Under the pieces are notes generated by a model. The model saw only the letters and a program-made list of their open reading frames with translations, searched no databases and was not told the DNA's origin. Positions 9,055-20,778 of a stretch of 64,000 nt of DNA are shown here, in pieces. The position numbers and the translations under genes were made by a program. Each line of letters opens with the position of its first letter. Positions within the stretch are counted from its first letter, which is position 1. This DNA comes from Heliorestis convoluta (GTDB lineage Bacteria; Bacillota; Desulfitobacteriia; Heliobacteriales; Heliobacteriaceae): assembly GCF_009649955.1 (NCBI RefSeq), contig NZ_CP045875.1, forward strand, positions 531,059 to 595,058, given 5' to 3'.

Positions 9055-10149
9055 GTGCAAAAAAAAGAAACAGTTGTAGTTGCAATGAGCGGTGGTGTAG
9101 ATTCGTCCGTCACCGCCGCTCTTTTGTTAGAGCAAGGATATGATTGTATTGGTGTCACCTTGCAGATCTGGCCTGTTGATGCACCGGAAGGCGCTGATGG
9201 CGGCTGCTGTTCTCTCTCAGCCGTAGAAGATGCGCGCCGTGTGGCGGCCCAACTTGGCATACCCCATTATGTCATGAATTTCCGTGACTACTTTGAAAAA
9301 GAAGTGATCGATTATTTTGGAGAAGAGTATCTCGCGGGTCGTACACCCAACCCGTGCATTCGCTGTAACAGAGTGATTAAGTTCGAGGGCTTGCTAGAAA
9401 AAACCCTTGCCATTGGCGCTGACAAAATCGCGACAGGCCATTATGGCCAGATCGTCTACGATGAAAGTAGAAGCCGTTATCGTCTAGGCAAAGGCAAGGA
9501 CAATCACAAAGACCAGTCATACGCTCTATACAATATGACCCAATATCAATTGGCGAGAACTCTTTTTCCTGTCGGCACTTTTACGAAGCCAGAAATCCGA
9601 GAAAAAGCGAAAGCTTTAGGCCTCGGCATAGCATCGAAACCAGATAGCCAAGAGATTTGCTTCATTCCTGACAACAATTATCGAAATTTTCTTCAAGAGC
9701 GCTATCCTGATGAGAAATTTCCCCCAGGGCCTTTCTTGAACCTAGAAGGACAAGTAATCGGACAACACCAGGGTCTGCCCCTATACACAGTCGGTCAACG
9801 CAAAGGGTTAGGATTGGCTTTAGGCTACCCGGCCTATGTTGTCGCTTTAGACGTAGAAAAAAATAGCGTAATTATTGGTGTCGATCAGGACGTATTCAGT
9901 CAAAAGCTACTTGCTCATGATCTCAACTGGATTGACATAGAGAGACTGGAAGAGCCCTTAGAAGTAGAAGCTAAGATTCGCTATGCCGCTCCACCAGCCA
10001 AGGCGCTGCTCATACCAGAATCCCCAGATCGAGTGATCGTCCAATTTGAGAAGCCGCAAAGAGCCATCACACCAGGACAAGCTGTTGTCTTTTATCAAGG
10101 GGAATGGGTTGTCGGTGGTGGAACGATTGTGAAGAATCTCGATTTGTAG
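9055..10149 (+). CDS. mnmA: tRNA-specific 2-thiouridylase MnmA
   Basis: This 364-residue enzyme makes s2U34 in tRNA Lys, Glu and Gln. The PP-loop [10 protein letters not shown] (residues 10-19) adenylates U34. The two catalytic Cys are in NPCIRCNR (about residue 103) and SQEICFIPD (about residue 201). Length is normal. The start is GTG with AAGAGGCGAAG upstream. It follows iscRSU, so the sulfur donor is encoded next door, a common arrangement in Clostridia. The neighbours fit a direct IscS-to-MnmA relay, since no TusA-E relay genes are seen. Confidence 0.95.
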   Translation: MQKKETVVVAMSGGVDSSVTAALLLEQGYDCIGVTLQIWPVDAPEGADGGCCSLSAVEDARRVAAQLGIPHYVMNFRDYFEKEVIDYFGEEYLAGRTPNPCIRCNRVIKFEGLLEKTLAIGADKIATGHYGQIVYDESRSRYRLGKGKDNHKDQSYALYNMTQYQLARTLFPVGTFTKPEIREKAKALGLGIASKPDSQEICFIPDNNYRNFLQERYPDEKFPPGPFLNLEGQVIGQHQGLPLYTVGQRKGLGLALGYPAYVVALDVEKNSVIIGVDQDVFSQKLLAHDLNWIDIERLEEPLEVEAKIRYAAPPAKALLIPESPDRVIVQFEKPQRAITPGQAVVFYQGEWVVGGGTIVKNLDL

Positions 10150-10320
10150 ACAAGATAGATAGACATCAAAGTATTTCTACCCACCAGGACCCATGAAAGT
10201 AACAAGGAAAGGTGAAGTATAGAGAAGCCTCAAAAGGTCAAAACTAGATCATGGAATCAATAAACATACTTCCACATCATAAGGAGCCTGTGCTTGAAGT
10301 ACGTAATAAAGGAATAAAGC

Positions 10321-10821
10321 ATGCTTAAAGGTAGAGATCTTCTACAAAGAACGATTATTCACTCTTCTACAGGAAAAAGCCTTGGTCGGATCACAGACTT
10401 GTATCTAGAACCCAAGCAGGGAATTATCAAAGGCATTGCCGTTGAAACTGTCCAAGACCATAGCATCAAAAAACTCTCTTGGGAAAAACTCCATGTAGAT
10501 GACGAGGAATTTCAGCTGCATGACGAAACGATAGAAGATGAAGTGATGATTCAGAACGAAGAACTCCTAGAAGAACAAAGCCAAGTTCTTCGTATTGCCG
10601 ATCTGGCAGGTCACAAGGTTACAACAGAAAATGGCAAGACCTTAGGAGAAGTGGGAGATATTATTTTTGATCCAGAACAGGGTTCCATTATAGCGTTAGA
10701 AGTATCAGATGGACTATTTCAAGACTTACTTACAGGCCGACTCCAGTTGCCTTGGTCCGATGTTGTTCAGTGTAGCGCTCAGACCGTTACTGTATCGAAC
10801 AACTGGCAAGATGCCTGGTAA
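10321..10821 (+). CDS. Two-domain PRC-barrel protein
   Basis: This 166-residue acidic protein has two PRC-barrel repeats: residues about 1-70 (KSLGRITDLYLEPKQGIIKG) and about 88-160 (KTLGEVGDIIFDPEQGSIIA). The family is known from RimM and from photosynthetic reaction-centre H subunits. Stand-alone PRC proteins in Firmicutes (YlmC/YmxH-like and relatives) are of unclear function, and some are linked to sporulation. No signal peptide is seen. The 171-base gap before it carries no recognisable gene. A role in protein-protein or metabolite contact is as far as sequence supports. Confidence 0.8.
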   Translation: MLKGRDLLQRTIIHSSTGKSLGRITDLYLEPKQGIIKGIAVETVQDHSIKKLSWEKLHVDDEEFQLHDETIEDEVMIQNEELLEEQSQVLRIADLAGHKVTTENGKTLGEVGDIIFDPEQGSIIALEVSDGLFQDLLTGRLQLPWSDVVQCSAQTVTVSNNWQDAW

Positions 10822-10892
10822 GCACTTGAGTTTTTGCCATCGAAAAAATCCATGATCATAGTGAATCGCCTTGGACGAAGGAGGCCCTTTCC

Positions 10893-11090
10893 ATGAATTG
10901 TCCTGTATGCGGAGGAAAACAAGTTGGCAAAGTAGGTGTTACCCAGTTTTACTGCTGGAACTGCTACATCGAATTTAACGATCGCAAAGAAATATTTGAA
11001 GTCGCCGAAGATGGAACATTGATGGCCTTTGAAGACGACTTCTTTGACCCCATTGCCGAACCAGAACTGTCGCCCCAAGCGGGTGCCTAA
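10893..11090 (+). CDS. Small zinc-ribbon protein
   Basis: This is a 65-residue protein with two knuckles, CPVCG at residues 3-7 and CWNCY at about 24-28. Together they would form a four-Cys zinc ribbon. The C-terminal half is acidic. A strong Shine-Dalgarno (GAAGGAGG) precedes the ATG. It lies between the PRC-barrel gene and a strong terminator. Function is unknown. Similar short ribbons serve as regulators or as accessory parts of RNA or protein machines, but nothing here decides between these. Confidence 0.75.
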   Translation: MNCPVCGGKQVGKVGVTQFYCWNCYIEFNDRKEIFEVAEDGTLMAFEDDFFDPIAEPELSPQAGA

Positions 11091-11140
11091 AGCCCGGCAT
11101 CAGTGGCTCAGGCCCAACTGATGAACCGGGCTTTCTTTAT
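11089..11140 (+). terminator. Rho-independent terminator
   Basis: AAAGCCCGG pairs with CCGGGCTTT, with a nested CAGT/ACTG stem inside. The tail is T-rich. It overlaps the stop codon of the zinc-ribbon gene. Confidence 0.85.
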
Positions 11141-11182
11141 ATTAATGGAGACATAGATGGAGGTGTAGATACTCTGACCTGG

Positions 11183-12202
11183 GTGAACAGTCGCGGTCGT
11201 CTCCTGCTGGTCATCCTTTTACTACTCTCCTTGCTAATCCTGGCCTACTTTATACGAGCGATCTTGCTCCCTTTTTTTATCGCTATTACCATCGCTTATC
11301 TTTTTCATCCTGTCGTAGATTGGCTAGAATGCAAGGGACTCCCTCGCTCTTTAAGTATCCTCTCCATATTTGCTCTTTTTTTTGGTACCATTGCAGCCAT
11401 TATCACTTTTGGCATGCCCAAAGTTATTGAAGAACTGATCCACTTTAGCGAACAACTCCCCGGCTACATCCAAGATGTAGACAGACTCTTGGTTCGCATT
11501 CAAGAAAGCATGGTACAAGCGGGCTTCCCACCAGGCTTACAACAAGTCTGGGGCGATACACTGCTTGAAATCGAAGAAAACTTACTCACAGCCGTGCGAA
11601 ACTTTTTAGACGGCTTCTTCGACCTTTTAGCCCACTCTCTTGAAATCGTACTCATTCCTGTCATGGCTTACTACTTTCTACGAGACTGGGAGAAGATCGG
11701 AAACAGCCTCAGCCGTATTACGCCAAGAAGAATACGCAAAGATGTGCACTTTCTGGCTGCTGAAACAGACCGTGTTTTGAAGGCGGTTGTAAGAGGGCAC
11801 CTCTTCATAGCCCTAATCGTAGGAGCTCTTACGGCTATTGGTATGTGGGCCATCGGCATGAAATACAGCCTCATGATCGGCATCATTGCCGGTGTTGCCG
11901 ATTTGATCCCCTACTTTGGTCCTATCATCGGTACAATTCCTGTTGTTATTCTTGGTCTTCTGCAATCACCGCAAACCGCTTTATGGGCTGTAGTCGTGAT
12001 GTTTATCATCCAACAAATCGAATCGAATCTTATTTCTCCGAAGGTACTGGGAGACTCTGTAGGACTTCATCCGTTGCTTGTCATTTTTGCACTTCTGGCG
12101 GGGGGGCATCTTTTCGGTCTGTTGGGTCTTTTGTTAGCTATTCCTTTTGCTGCAGTTCTTAAGGTGATTGGGCGATATATTTTTTTGAAAGTGCTTGTTT
12201 GA
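11183..12202 (+). CDS. AI-2E family transporter (YtvI/PerM-like exporter)
   Basis: This polytopic membrane protein of about 340 residues has hydrophobic helices at about 9-60, then a soluble helical segment, then five more helices to the C-terminus. It carries the family motif DLIPYFGPIIGTIP near residue 238. The family includes exporters of AI-2-like or other small molecules and of Na+/H+-linked substrates. The GTG at 11183 is 19 bases from the GGAGG at 11159-11163. An in-frame CTG at 11174 is 10 bases from it and may be the real start. It lies just upstream of alaS, as in many Clostridia. Confidence 0.85.
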   Translation: MNSRGRLLLVILLLLSLLILAYFIRAILLPFFIAITIAYLFHPVVDWLECKGLPRSLSILSIFALFFGTIAAIITFGMPKVIEELIHFSEQLPGYIQDVDRLLVRIQESMVQAGFPPGLQQVWGDTLLEIEENLLTAVRNFLDGFFDLLAHSLEIVLIPVMAYYFLRDWEKIGNSLSRITPRRIRKDVHFLAAETDRVLKAVVRGHLFIALIVGALTAIGMWAIGMKYSLMIGIIAGVADLIPYFGPIIGTIPVVILGLLQSPQTALWAVVVMFIIQQIESNLISPKVLGDSVGLHPLLVIFALLAGGHLFGLLGLLLAIPFAAVLKVIGRYIFLKVLV

Positions 12203-12244
12203 TTTAGCTTTGCCTCTTCTGTCTTGTGTCGATAGATTGTCGTG

Positions 12245-12276
12245 GGGCGGTTCTGCTACAACCGTCCTCTTCTGTT
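12245..12276 (+). terminator. Terminator after the AI-2E gene
   Basis: GGGCGGTT pairs with AACCGTCC (one G-U pair) around a seven-base loop and is followed by a T-rich tail. Confidence 0.7.
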
Positions 12277-12291
12277 CCTCGGTGAGCTATC

Positions 12292-12321
12292 TTGACAGCA
12301 AGAACGGGGAGAGAGTATAGT
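12292..12321 (+). promoter_or_regulatory. Sigma-A promoter of alaS
   Basis: Perfect TTGACA (12292-12297) and TATAGT (12316-12321) are separated by 18 bases. The leader of about 90 bases shows no T-box sequence. Confidence 0.75.
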
Positions 12322-12349
12322 ACAATTTGGAAAGCCTTGTCTAATTTGA

Positions 12350-15067
<2,718 letters not shown>

Positions 15068-15300
15068 AACTTCTTTCGAAGCTGCTTTAAGGTATTTTCT
15101 TATTTCCTTTAGAGGAAAAATAAAGGTAAATGGCGAATAAGTTCTCACAAGTGTTAAAGTTTCTTGTAAAAAATGAAACAAAAGTAGGGCCTACTTGCTA
15201 CTAAAGATTTCAAAGCTTATTTCATTTTTTTAAAGCATAAGATGGTACCATTAAGAAGATAAGGCACTGTTTCATTCGTAACGATGGGGGGTAAACGTTG

Positions 15301-15567
15301 ATGTCTCATGATACCTTTGAACAGACCATGATGTTTCAGACAAAGCAAGAGGAAGAGATGGCGACGAGTGATATTTTACAAGCGGTCCATCAAGCCTTGG
15401 AAGAAAAAGGATACAACCCTATCAATCAAATGGTAGGCTATCTCTTGTCAGGCGATCCTGCTTATATTACAAGCCATCAAAATGCTCGCAACTTGATTCG
15501 TAAGCTAGAGCGAGATGACCTCTTAGAAGAGCTGGTACGTCACTATTTAGAGTCTCATCAAAAGTGA
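15301..15567 (+). CDS. ireB: IreB family regulatory phosphoprotein (UPF0297)
   Basis: This protein of about 88 residues carries the invariant core [20 protein letters not shown] and the [19 protein letters not shown] helix. In Enterococcus this protein is phosphorylated on Thr by the IreK kinase and influences cephalosporin tolerance. Thr residues occur near the N-terminus (TFEQTM). A GGGGGG tract 9 bases upstream serves either the ATG at 15301 or the TTG at 15298. Its TGA overlaps the GTG of the next gene (GTGA), so translation is coupled to an aldo/keto reductase. In most Firmicutes ruvX follows directly. Confidence 0.92.
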   Translation: MSHDTFEQTMMFQTKQEEEMATSDILQAVHQALEEKGYNPINQMVGYLLSGDPAYITSHQNARNLIRKLERDDLLEELVRHYLESHQK

Positions 15568-16505
15568 GAGCCTTAGGTCGTACGGGAATTAAGGTATCCC
15601 GACTCTGTTTTGGCAGCTTGACTCTTGGCCCTTTGCAAGCCAATCTATCTTTAGAAGAAGGCGCTGCTTTGCTCAGAAGGGCTTTTGAGTCAGCTGTAAA
15701 TTTTGTTGACACGGCCCAGCTCTATCAGACGTACCCTTATATTCGAGAAGCGCTGAAGCACTATCATCAGCCTGTGGTGATTGCGACCAAGTCCTATGCC
15801 TATAACCAGGCTGATATGGCCCAGGCTATCGAGGAAGCGAGGCGAGAATTAGATCGAGATGTAATCGATATTTTTCTGCTTCATGAGCAGGAAAGTGAAC
15901 ATACCTTGCGAGGTCACCAAGAAGCCCTTGAATATCTTCTTCAGGCCAAAAGCAAAGGCTGGGTCAAAGCGACAGGTATTTCAACTCATACGATAAGAGC
16001 TGTTAAAGCAGCGACAAAACATCCCGATCTAGACGTGATTCACCCCATCATCAATCGAAGTGGCATTGGCATCGTCGATGGAACAGTTGAAGAGATGGTA
16101 CAAGCCATTGCGGAGGCTTATCAAGCCGGCAAGGGACTTTATGGCATGAAAGCTTTAGGAGGGGGCCATCTTTTTGGTCAAGCTCGAGAAGCTTTACGCT
16201 GGGTTTTGAAGAACCCTCACTTGCACTCTATAGCTGTAGGGATGCAATCGGAAGAAGAACTGGCTCTCAATATAGAGCTTTTTCAAGGTCTCGATGGAGA
16301 TAGTGCTACTTGGGAAGCCGTGCAGCAGAGAAAGCGCCGTCTACTGATTGAAGATTGGTGTAGCGGCTGTGGGAGCTGTATAGAGCGCTGTCCCCAGGGA
16401 GTTTTACAAATTAAAGCAGGGCAAGCCACCGTGGAGCAGGAACAGTGCATTCTCTGCGGCTATTGCAGCAGCGCCTGTCCCGACTTTTGTATCAAGGTGG
16501 TATAA
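15564..16505 (+). CDS. Aldo/keto reductase with C-terminal 2x[4Fe-4S] ferredoxin domain
   Basis: This 313-residue fusion has an N-terminal TIM barrel with the NAD(P)H-dependent aldo/keto reductase tetrad: Asp and Tyr in DTAQLY, Lys in ATKSY, and His in LLHEQES. A C-terminal bacterial-type ferredoxin follows, with [12 protein letters not shown] (about residues 264-275) and [12 protein letters not shown] (about residues 294-305). Such enzymes may couple carbonyl reduction to ferredoxin. The substrate is unknown. It starts with a GTG that overlaps the ireB stop and ends six bases before ruvX, so it is inserted in an otherwise conserved block. A role tied to RuvX/MltG is not implied by sequence. 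Confidence 0.88.
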   Translation: MRALGRTGIKVSRLCFGSLTLGPLQANLSLEEGAALLRRAFESAVNFVDTAQLYQTYPYIREALKHYHQPVVIATKSYAYNQADMAQAIEEARRELDRDVIDIFLLHEQESEHTLRGHQEALEYLLQAKSKGWVKATGISTHTIRAVKAATKHPDLDVIHPIINRSGIGIVDGTVEEMVQAIAEAYQAGKGLYGMKALGGGHLFGQAREALRWVLKNPHLHSIAVGMQSEEELALNIELFQGLDGDSATWEAVQQRKRRLLIEDWCSGCGSCIERCPQGVLQIKAGQATVEQEQCILCGYCSSACPDFCIKVV

Positions 16506-16510
16506 AGTTC

Positions 16511-16921
16511 ATGCGAATTCTAGGCTTAGATATTGGCGATAAGCGAATTGGCATCGCCATTTCCGACCCCATGGGTTGGACAGCCCAGGGGCTAGAAACG
16601 TTGCAGCGCAGTTCGAACGAAAAAGTTCTAGCACATCTTCAAGAGCAAATCCATATCTATGAAGTGAGCACCATTGTTTGTGGTCTTCCTCGCAATATGA
16701 ATGGAACCTATGGCCCCAAAGCAGAAGAAGTTCGCAAGTTTGGGGAGAAAATGAAGGAACGATTCAAGATTCCAGTTGTATACTGGGATGAACGGCTTAC
16801 AACAGTGGCTGCCCAGAAAACACTTCTTCAAGGTGATGTCTCTCGCGCTAAACGCAAAGAAGTGGTAGATAAAATTGCCGCTGTCTTCATCTTACAGAAC
16901 TATCTAGATTCCAAAAGGTGA
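16511..16921 (+). CDS. ruvX: Putative pre-16S rRNA nuclease YqgF (RuvX)
   Basis: This 136-residue RNase H-fold protein is proposed to process the 5' end of 16S rRNA (YqgF). It has the metal site LGLDIGDKRIGIAISD at the N-terminus, VCGLPRNMNGT in the middle and WDERLTT (about residue 97) near the end. I start at the ATG at 16511 because this is the family N-terminus. The open frame upstream runs through the reductase. AAGGTGG lies 11 bases before it. It belongs to the conserved ireB-ruvX-DUF1292-mltG neighbourhood. Confidence 0.93.
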   Translation: MRILGLDIGDKRIGIAISDPMGWTAQGLETLQRSSNEKVLAHLQEQIHIYEVSTIVCGLPRNMNGTYGPKAEEVRKFGEKMKERFKIPVVYWDERLTTVAAQKTLLQGDVSRAKRKEVVDKIAAVFILQNYLDSKR

Positions 16922-16976
16922 AGGTTTATAATCCTAGAAGAGAGGACATACTAATTTACGTAACTTTGAGCTTTTA

Positions 16977-17006
16977 TTGACAAAGTAGAAAAGGCTGGTA
17001 TACAAT
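16977..17006 (+). promoter_or_regulatory. Sigma-A promoter before the DUF1292 gene
   Basis: TTGACA (16977-16982) and TACAAT (17001-17006) are 18 bases apart, directly before a GAGAGGTG ribosome site. Confidence 0.7.
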
Positions 17007-17044
17007 GGTATCAGCTTGGTATCGAATTGAGAGGTGATAGACGA

Positions 17045-17311
17045 ATGGATCAGGAACAAGAAAACATCATCATTCTTACAGACGAAGAAGGTAACGAGAT
17101 TGAATTTGAGGAACTGGATCGAGTCGAAGTAGACGGCAAAGAGTACGCAGTTCTTCTACCTGCTGACGACGAAGAAGATGAGGCTATCATCCTACGTGTG
17201 GAGTTAGAAGATGGTGAAGAAGTTTTCAGCCATATCGAAGATGATGAAGAGTGGGAAAAAGTAGCTGACTACTGGCAAGAACTCACAGAAGAAGAGATGG
17301 ACGAAGACTAA
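17045..17311 (+). CDS. DUF1292 family acidic protein
   Basis: This 88-residue, strongly acidic protein matches the DUF1292 (YrzB-like) family: IILTDEEGNEIEFEELDRVE, then EYAVLLPADD, and a DEEW segment near the end. The family always sits near ruvX/ireB in Firmicutes. Its biochemical role is unknown. The ATG at 17045 is chosen because GAGAGGTG lies just upstream. It has its own promoter and is followed by a terminator, so it can be expressed as a single gene. Confidence 0.88.
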   Translation: MDQEQENIIILTDEEGNEIEFEELDRVEVDGKEYAVLLPADDEEDEAIILRVELEDGEEVFSHIEDDEEWEKVADYWQELTEEEMDED

Positions 17312-17331
17312 TATAAGAAAGCTATTTTGTG

Positions 17332-17363
17332 AAAAACCATTCGGATAGTCCGAATGGTTTTTT
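17332..17363 (+). terminator. Rho-independent terminator
   Basis: AAAAACCATTCGGA pairs with TCCGAATGGTTTTT around a three-base loop, with a T-run. Confidence 0.92.
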
Positions 17364-17559
17364 GATTTTCTTTACGGAGGATCTATCACTTTATTAGCAC
17401 TTTTTCGATACATATTGAGCCCAAAAGCAGAAAAAAGTATAATGCTCTCATAAGCCTTAGAAGTATCTATGATAGAATAAAGTATGTTTGAAGATGAAGC
17501 AAAAGATCGAGATTGAAAGAAGTTGGTTTTGCACCAAGGACTGCAGAGGAGGGCTTACT

Positions 17560-18573
17560 ATGAGTAAGAAAAAAAAGGGCAGATCAGGCATAGTCCTCAT
17601 CACAGTCCTTACCGTATTTATCGCTACCATGGCCTATTTTTTATACCAGGAACAATTGAAGCCACTTTCGGCGAACTCAAAGGAAGAAATTATTGTTACC
17701 ATTCCAGCGAATGCAACGGTGGAGCGAATTGGTCAGATTCTTGAAGAAAAAGGAATTATTCGAAGTGCTGCTGTTTTCTATTACTATGTTCGATTTAATT
17801 CAGATGATTACCTCAAAGCAGGCGAATACGCCTTGGGTCCCTATATGAATGTCCCAGAAATTGTACAAGAGCTGCAAAACGGCAAGCCTATTCTTCATAC
17901 ATTTACTATCCCGGAAGGCTTTACCATCAAGCAAATCACTCAACTTCTTGTCAATCGCGATCTGGTAGACGAAGACCGCTTTCATCACGCCCTTGCTTTT
18001 TCGCCATTGCCTTATGACTATATCGAAGAGACAGGCGATATTTATCGACTAGAAGGTTTTCTCTTTCCAGCTACCTACCGCGTGGCTCGCAATATTACAG
18101 AAGAAGAACTTGTTAGAATGTTGGTACAACGCTTTAACCAAGAAGTGACAACGGAAGTGCGACAACGAGCCGATGACTTGGGCATGACTATAAAAGAAGT
18201 GGTAACCTTAGCTTCAATCATTGAAAGAGAAGCTGTTATCCATGAGGAAAGACCGATTATTTCTGCTGTTTTTCACAACCGATTGCATAGGAATCAGCGG
18301 CTAGAGGCTTGTTCAACCATTCAATACCTCTTAGACGAACCGAGAGAGCGGTTATATCTGCAAGACTTAGAGATTCAATCGCCCTATAACACCTATCGCA
18401 ACAATGGCTTACCACCAGGACCTATTGCTTCACCAGGCCGCCTCAGTCTCGATGCAGCCCTTTATCCGGCCGACGTGGACTATCTATACTTTGTGGCAAA
18501 AGGGCAAGGATACCATCACTTTAGTAGAACTTTTGAAGAACACAATCGGGCGGTGGCACGTTATGTCAATTGA
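17560..18573 (+). CDS. mltG: Endolytic murein transglycosylase MltG (YceG-like)
   Basis: This 337-residue membrane-anchored lytic transglycosylase is thought to terminate nascent peptidoglycan strands. After a basic start (MSKKKKGRSG), one transmembrane helix (about residues 11-31) leads to a LysM-like segment and the YceG domain. The catalytic Glu lies in ASIIEREAV (about residue 225), and the family motif YNTYRNNGLPPGPI (about residue 280) is present. The ATG at 17560 follows AGAGGAGG. The in-frame start 72 bases upstream has no such site. Its 3' end overlaps the next gene by 11 bases. Confidence 0.93.
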   Translation: MSKKKKGRSGIVLITVLTVFIATMAYFLYQEQLKPLSANSKEEIIVTIPANATVERIGQILEEKGIIRSAAVFYYYVRFNSDDYLKAGEYALGPYMNVPEIVQELQNGKPILHTFTIPEGFTIKQITQLLVNRDLVDEDRFHHALAFSPLPYDYIEETGDIYRLEGFLFPATYRVARNITEEELVRMLVQRFNQEVTTEVRQRADDLGMTIKEVVTLASIIEREAVIHEERPIISAVFHNRLHRNQRLEACSTIQYLLDEPRERLYLQDLEIQSPYNTYRNNGLPPGPIASPGRLSLDAALYPADVDYLYFVAKGQGYHHFSRTFEEHNRAVARYVN

Positions 18574-20071
18574 ACGAATAGAAGAGAAGAAACCGAATGA
18601 CTCAAAGAACAGAGAGTCTCTAGAAAGCCCTGTTGAACTTCTAGCACCAGCAGGCAACCTGGAAAAACTAACCATGGCGCTTCAGTATGGTGCCGATGCG
18701 ATATACATGGCTGGAGGCCGCTTCGGTCTTCGCGCCTATGCAGGCAACTTTACAACCGAACAAATGGAGAAAGCCATTACACTTGCCCATAGCCAGGGTA
18801 AGAAAGCGTATATCACGGTGAACATTTTTGCCCATAACAAGGATTTACTAGGGTTGGATGAGTATTTACGAGAAATCGAAGCAATCGGCGCAGATGCTAT
18901 TATTGTTTCAGACCCTGGTGTTTTTGCGATTGCTCGTCGTACTGTGCCCAATATGCCAATTCACATTAGCACGCAAGCCAATGTCACGAACGTGGAAGCA
19001 GCTCGTTTTTGGTCGGACTTAGGTGCCGAGCGCATCGTATTGGCGCGAGAACTGTCGCTTCAAGAAATTCGAGAAATCCAAGAAGAAGTCGATGTAGAGC
19101 TCGAAGTGTTTATTCATGGCGCCATGTGTATGTCCTACTCTGGACGCTGTCTAATCAGCGATTATCTTACGGGTCGCAAGGCCAACCAGGGTGAATGTAC
19201 CCAGGCTTGTCGATGGAAATATGCTTTACAAGAAGAACAGCGTCCAGGTATGTACATGCCTATTGAAGAAGATGAAAGAGGCTCCTATATTTTTAACGCT
19301 CGCGACCTCTGTCTTTTAGCAGACATTCCTGCTCTGATTGAAAGTGGCATCAAAAGCTTCAAAATCGAAGGGCGCATGAAAAGCGTTCACTATGTCTCTA
19401 CAGTCACCCAGGTCTATCGTCGTGCTATTGATAGTTACTATAAGAAAAAAGCAGAAGGCAAAGCCTATCAGGTTGACCGGGCTTGGTGGGATGAACTAAG
19501 CAAGATCAGTCATCGCCCTTATACGCGAGGCTTTCTGTACGGTCCACCCGGTCAAGAACCCGATGTGGCGTACAACCGCGAATACGACTTCGTTGGCGTT
19601 GTACGGCATTATGATGAAGCCAACCAACGGGTACAAGTAGAGGTGCGCAATCGTATTCTTCTCGGTGACATTCTTGAATTTACAGGTCCTAATAAAGCCA
19701 ACTTTCTCACTGTGGCCAACGAAATCTGGGACGAAGAGAACCAACCGATTGACCAAGCGCCTCGGCCTCATCAATTAATCTGGCTGAAAAGTCGCTTTCC
19801 TTTAGCGCCCCTAGATATGGTTCGACGTCCTAAAGGAAGTGGGGAGGAAGAATTTCTCAAAGTTCGGATCGACCCTTCTCATATTTTCCATCTGGATATA
19901 ATTCTTGAAGGATTTGGCCATCTTGGCGTTCCTACAACAGTCGATCGCCAAAGCGGCATTGTCTTGATTCGAACGACAAAAGATACGCGACCTGAAGTTA
20001 TTAAGATATTAGAAACACTACCCTGGCCAGCCCAGCTCTTTGAAGATCCGAGCAAAACAAAGCCATCTTAA
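18563..20071 (+). CDS. U32 family peptidase-like protein (YrrO/TrhP type)
   Basis: This 502-residue protein has the U32 signature: LLAPAGNLEKL at the start of the barrel, IHGAMCMSYSGRC with nearby QGECTQACRW (Cys cluster, about residues 195-215), and FKIEGRMKS. In E. coli and B. subtilis members of this family (TrhP, YrrN/YrrO) are needed for 5-hydroxyuridine at U34 of tRNA, and peptidase activity is doubtful. Bacillus has two tandem copies. Only one is here. The ATG at 18563 overlaps mltG, the usual family neighbour. The C-terminal part (about residues 400-490) is a beta-barrel extension. Confidence 0.9.
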   Translation: MSIERIEEKKPNDSKNRESLESPVELLAPAGNLEKLTMALQYGADAIYMAGGRFGLRAYAGNFTTEQMEKAITLAHSQGKKAYITVNIFAHNKDLLGLDEYLREIEAIGADAIIVSDPGVFAIARRTVPNMPIHISTQANVTNVEAARFWSDLGAERIVLARELSLQEIREIQEEVDVELEVFIHGAMCMSYSGRCLISDYLTGRKANQGECTQACRWKYALQEEQRPGMYMPIEEDERGSYIFNARDLCLLADIPALIESGIKSFKIEGRMKSVHYVSTVTQVYRRAIDSYYKKKAEGKAYQVDRAWWDELSKISHRPYTRGFLYGPPGQEPDVAYNREYDFVGVVRHYDEANQRVQVEVRNRILLGDILEFTGPNKANFLTVANEIWDEENQPIDQAPRPHQLIWLKSRFPLAPLDMVRRPKGSGEEEFLKVRIDPSHIFHLDIILEGFGHLGVPTTVDRQSGIVLIRTTKDTRPEVIKILETLPWPAQLFEDPSKTKPS

Positions 20072-20137
20072 CCAAAAAATTCCGCGTGAAGAGACTGTCA
20101 ACATCGGGAACACTATGCTCGGAGGTGACGGTCAGAT

Positions 20138-20347
20138 ATGGAATTAAATACAAGAGACTTTTTGATGAAAGCACTGCTGAACGAACAAGAGCTTGTCAGA
20201 GACTATCAAAAATTTTCTCAGACTACAGAGGATGCAGAAGTGGCTCAGATCTTTAAAGAGTACGCCACGACAGATGCCCTGCGTGCCAACCGTATCAAGG
20301 AAATATTGCAGAACAAGTATGGCGTTGATCAGGATTTGCAAAACTAA
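20138..20347 (+). CDS. Small helical protein, ferritin-like helix pair
   Basis: This 69-residue, all-helical protein (FLMKALLNEQELVRDYQKF, then EVAQIFKEYATTDALRANRI) resembles half of a rubrerythrin/ferritin-like bundle but has no complete metal-binding ExxH set. A good Shine-Dalgarno (CGGAGGTGACGG) is upstream and a strong terminator follows, supporting a real gene. The function is not recognised. Confidence 0.7.
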   Translation: MELNTRDFLMKALLNEQELVRDYQKFSQTTEDAEVAQIFKEYATTDALRANRIKEILQNKYGVDQDLQN

Positions 20348-20383
20348 TATGAATACTAGGCAAGGGTAAGGTCTTTATACAAA

Positions 20384-20423
20384 GAAAGACCCCAAGCAAG
20401 TCACGAACTGCTTGGGGTCTTTC
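20384..20423 (+). terminator. Rho-independent terminator
   Basis: GAAAGACCCCAAGCA pairs with TGCTTGGGGTCTTTC imperfectly around a short loop. It can serve the gene at 20138 and, on the other strand, the microprotein gene that ends at 20489. Confidence 0.85.
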
Positions 20424-20488
20424 GCATTGTGGGTTAAAAATAACAATAGGGGAAAGAACCTATTATGAAAACAAAAAATCTATTCGAT

Positions 20489-20629
20489 TTATCGAGGCCA
20501 GAGCAAATGTCCTAGATAGAACACCAAGGCAATGGCTACAACGTGCCAAACCCACCAACCTACATTGAGGAACTCCCAGGTAGTGCCATCAAGAGCATTT
20601 TGCTTTGTCTTTTCAGCATTATTGTCCAT
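20489..20629 (-). CDS. 46-residue Trp/His-rich single-helix membrane peptide
   Basis: This minus-strand frame begins with ATG at 20629-20627, preceded by GAAAGGAGAG, and stops with TAA at 20491-20489. A polar head of about 17 residues (MDNNAEKTKQNALDG) is followed by one hydrophobic helix containing NVGWWVWHVVAIALV and FYLGHLLWPR. It has two His within or at the edge of the helix and five Trp. That pattern resembles chlorophyll- or bacteriochlorophyll-binding single-helix subunits. In heliobacteria the reaction centre carries a small one-helix subunit, PshX. Identity with PshX is a hypothesis, not shown here. It is transcribed away from abrB. Confidence 0.72.
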   Translation of the reverse strand: MDNNAEKTKQNALDGTTWEFLNVGWWVWHVVAIALVFYLGHLLWPR

Positions 20630-20750
20630 CTTTTCTCTATCTCTCCTTTCAATTTTTTATAGTATGACCAACCTACAAAGGTCTTAATCATGCTTATCCA
20701 AAAGAAAGGAAATAGAAGAAAAAAATGTCGTAAATATGGAAAATAAAGGT

Positions 20751-20778
20751 TGACATTGCATACTGTGGTGGGTATAGT
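20751..20778 (+). promoter_or_regulatory. Sigma-A promoter of abrB-like gene
   Basis: Perfect TTGACA (20751-20756) and TATAGT (20773-20778) lie 16 bases apart, giving a leader of about 180 bases before the regulator. The leader holds no recognised RNA element. Confidence 0.7.
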
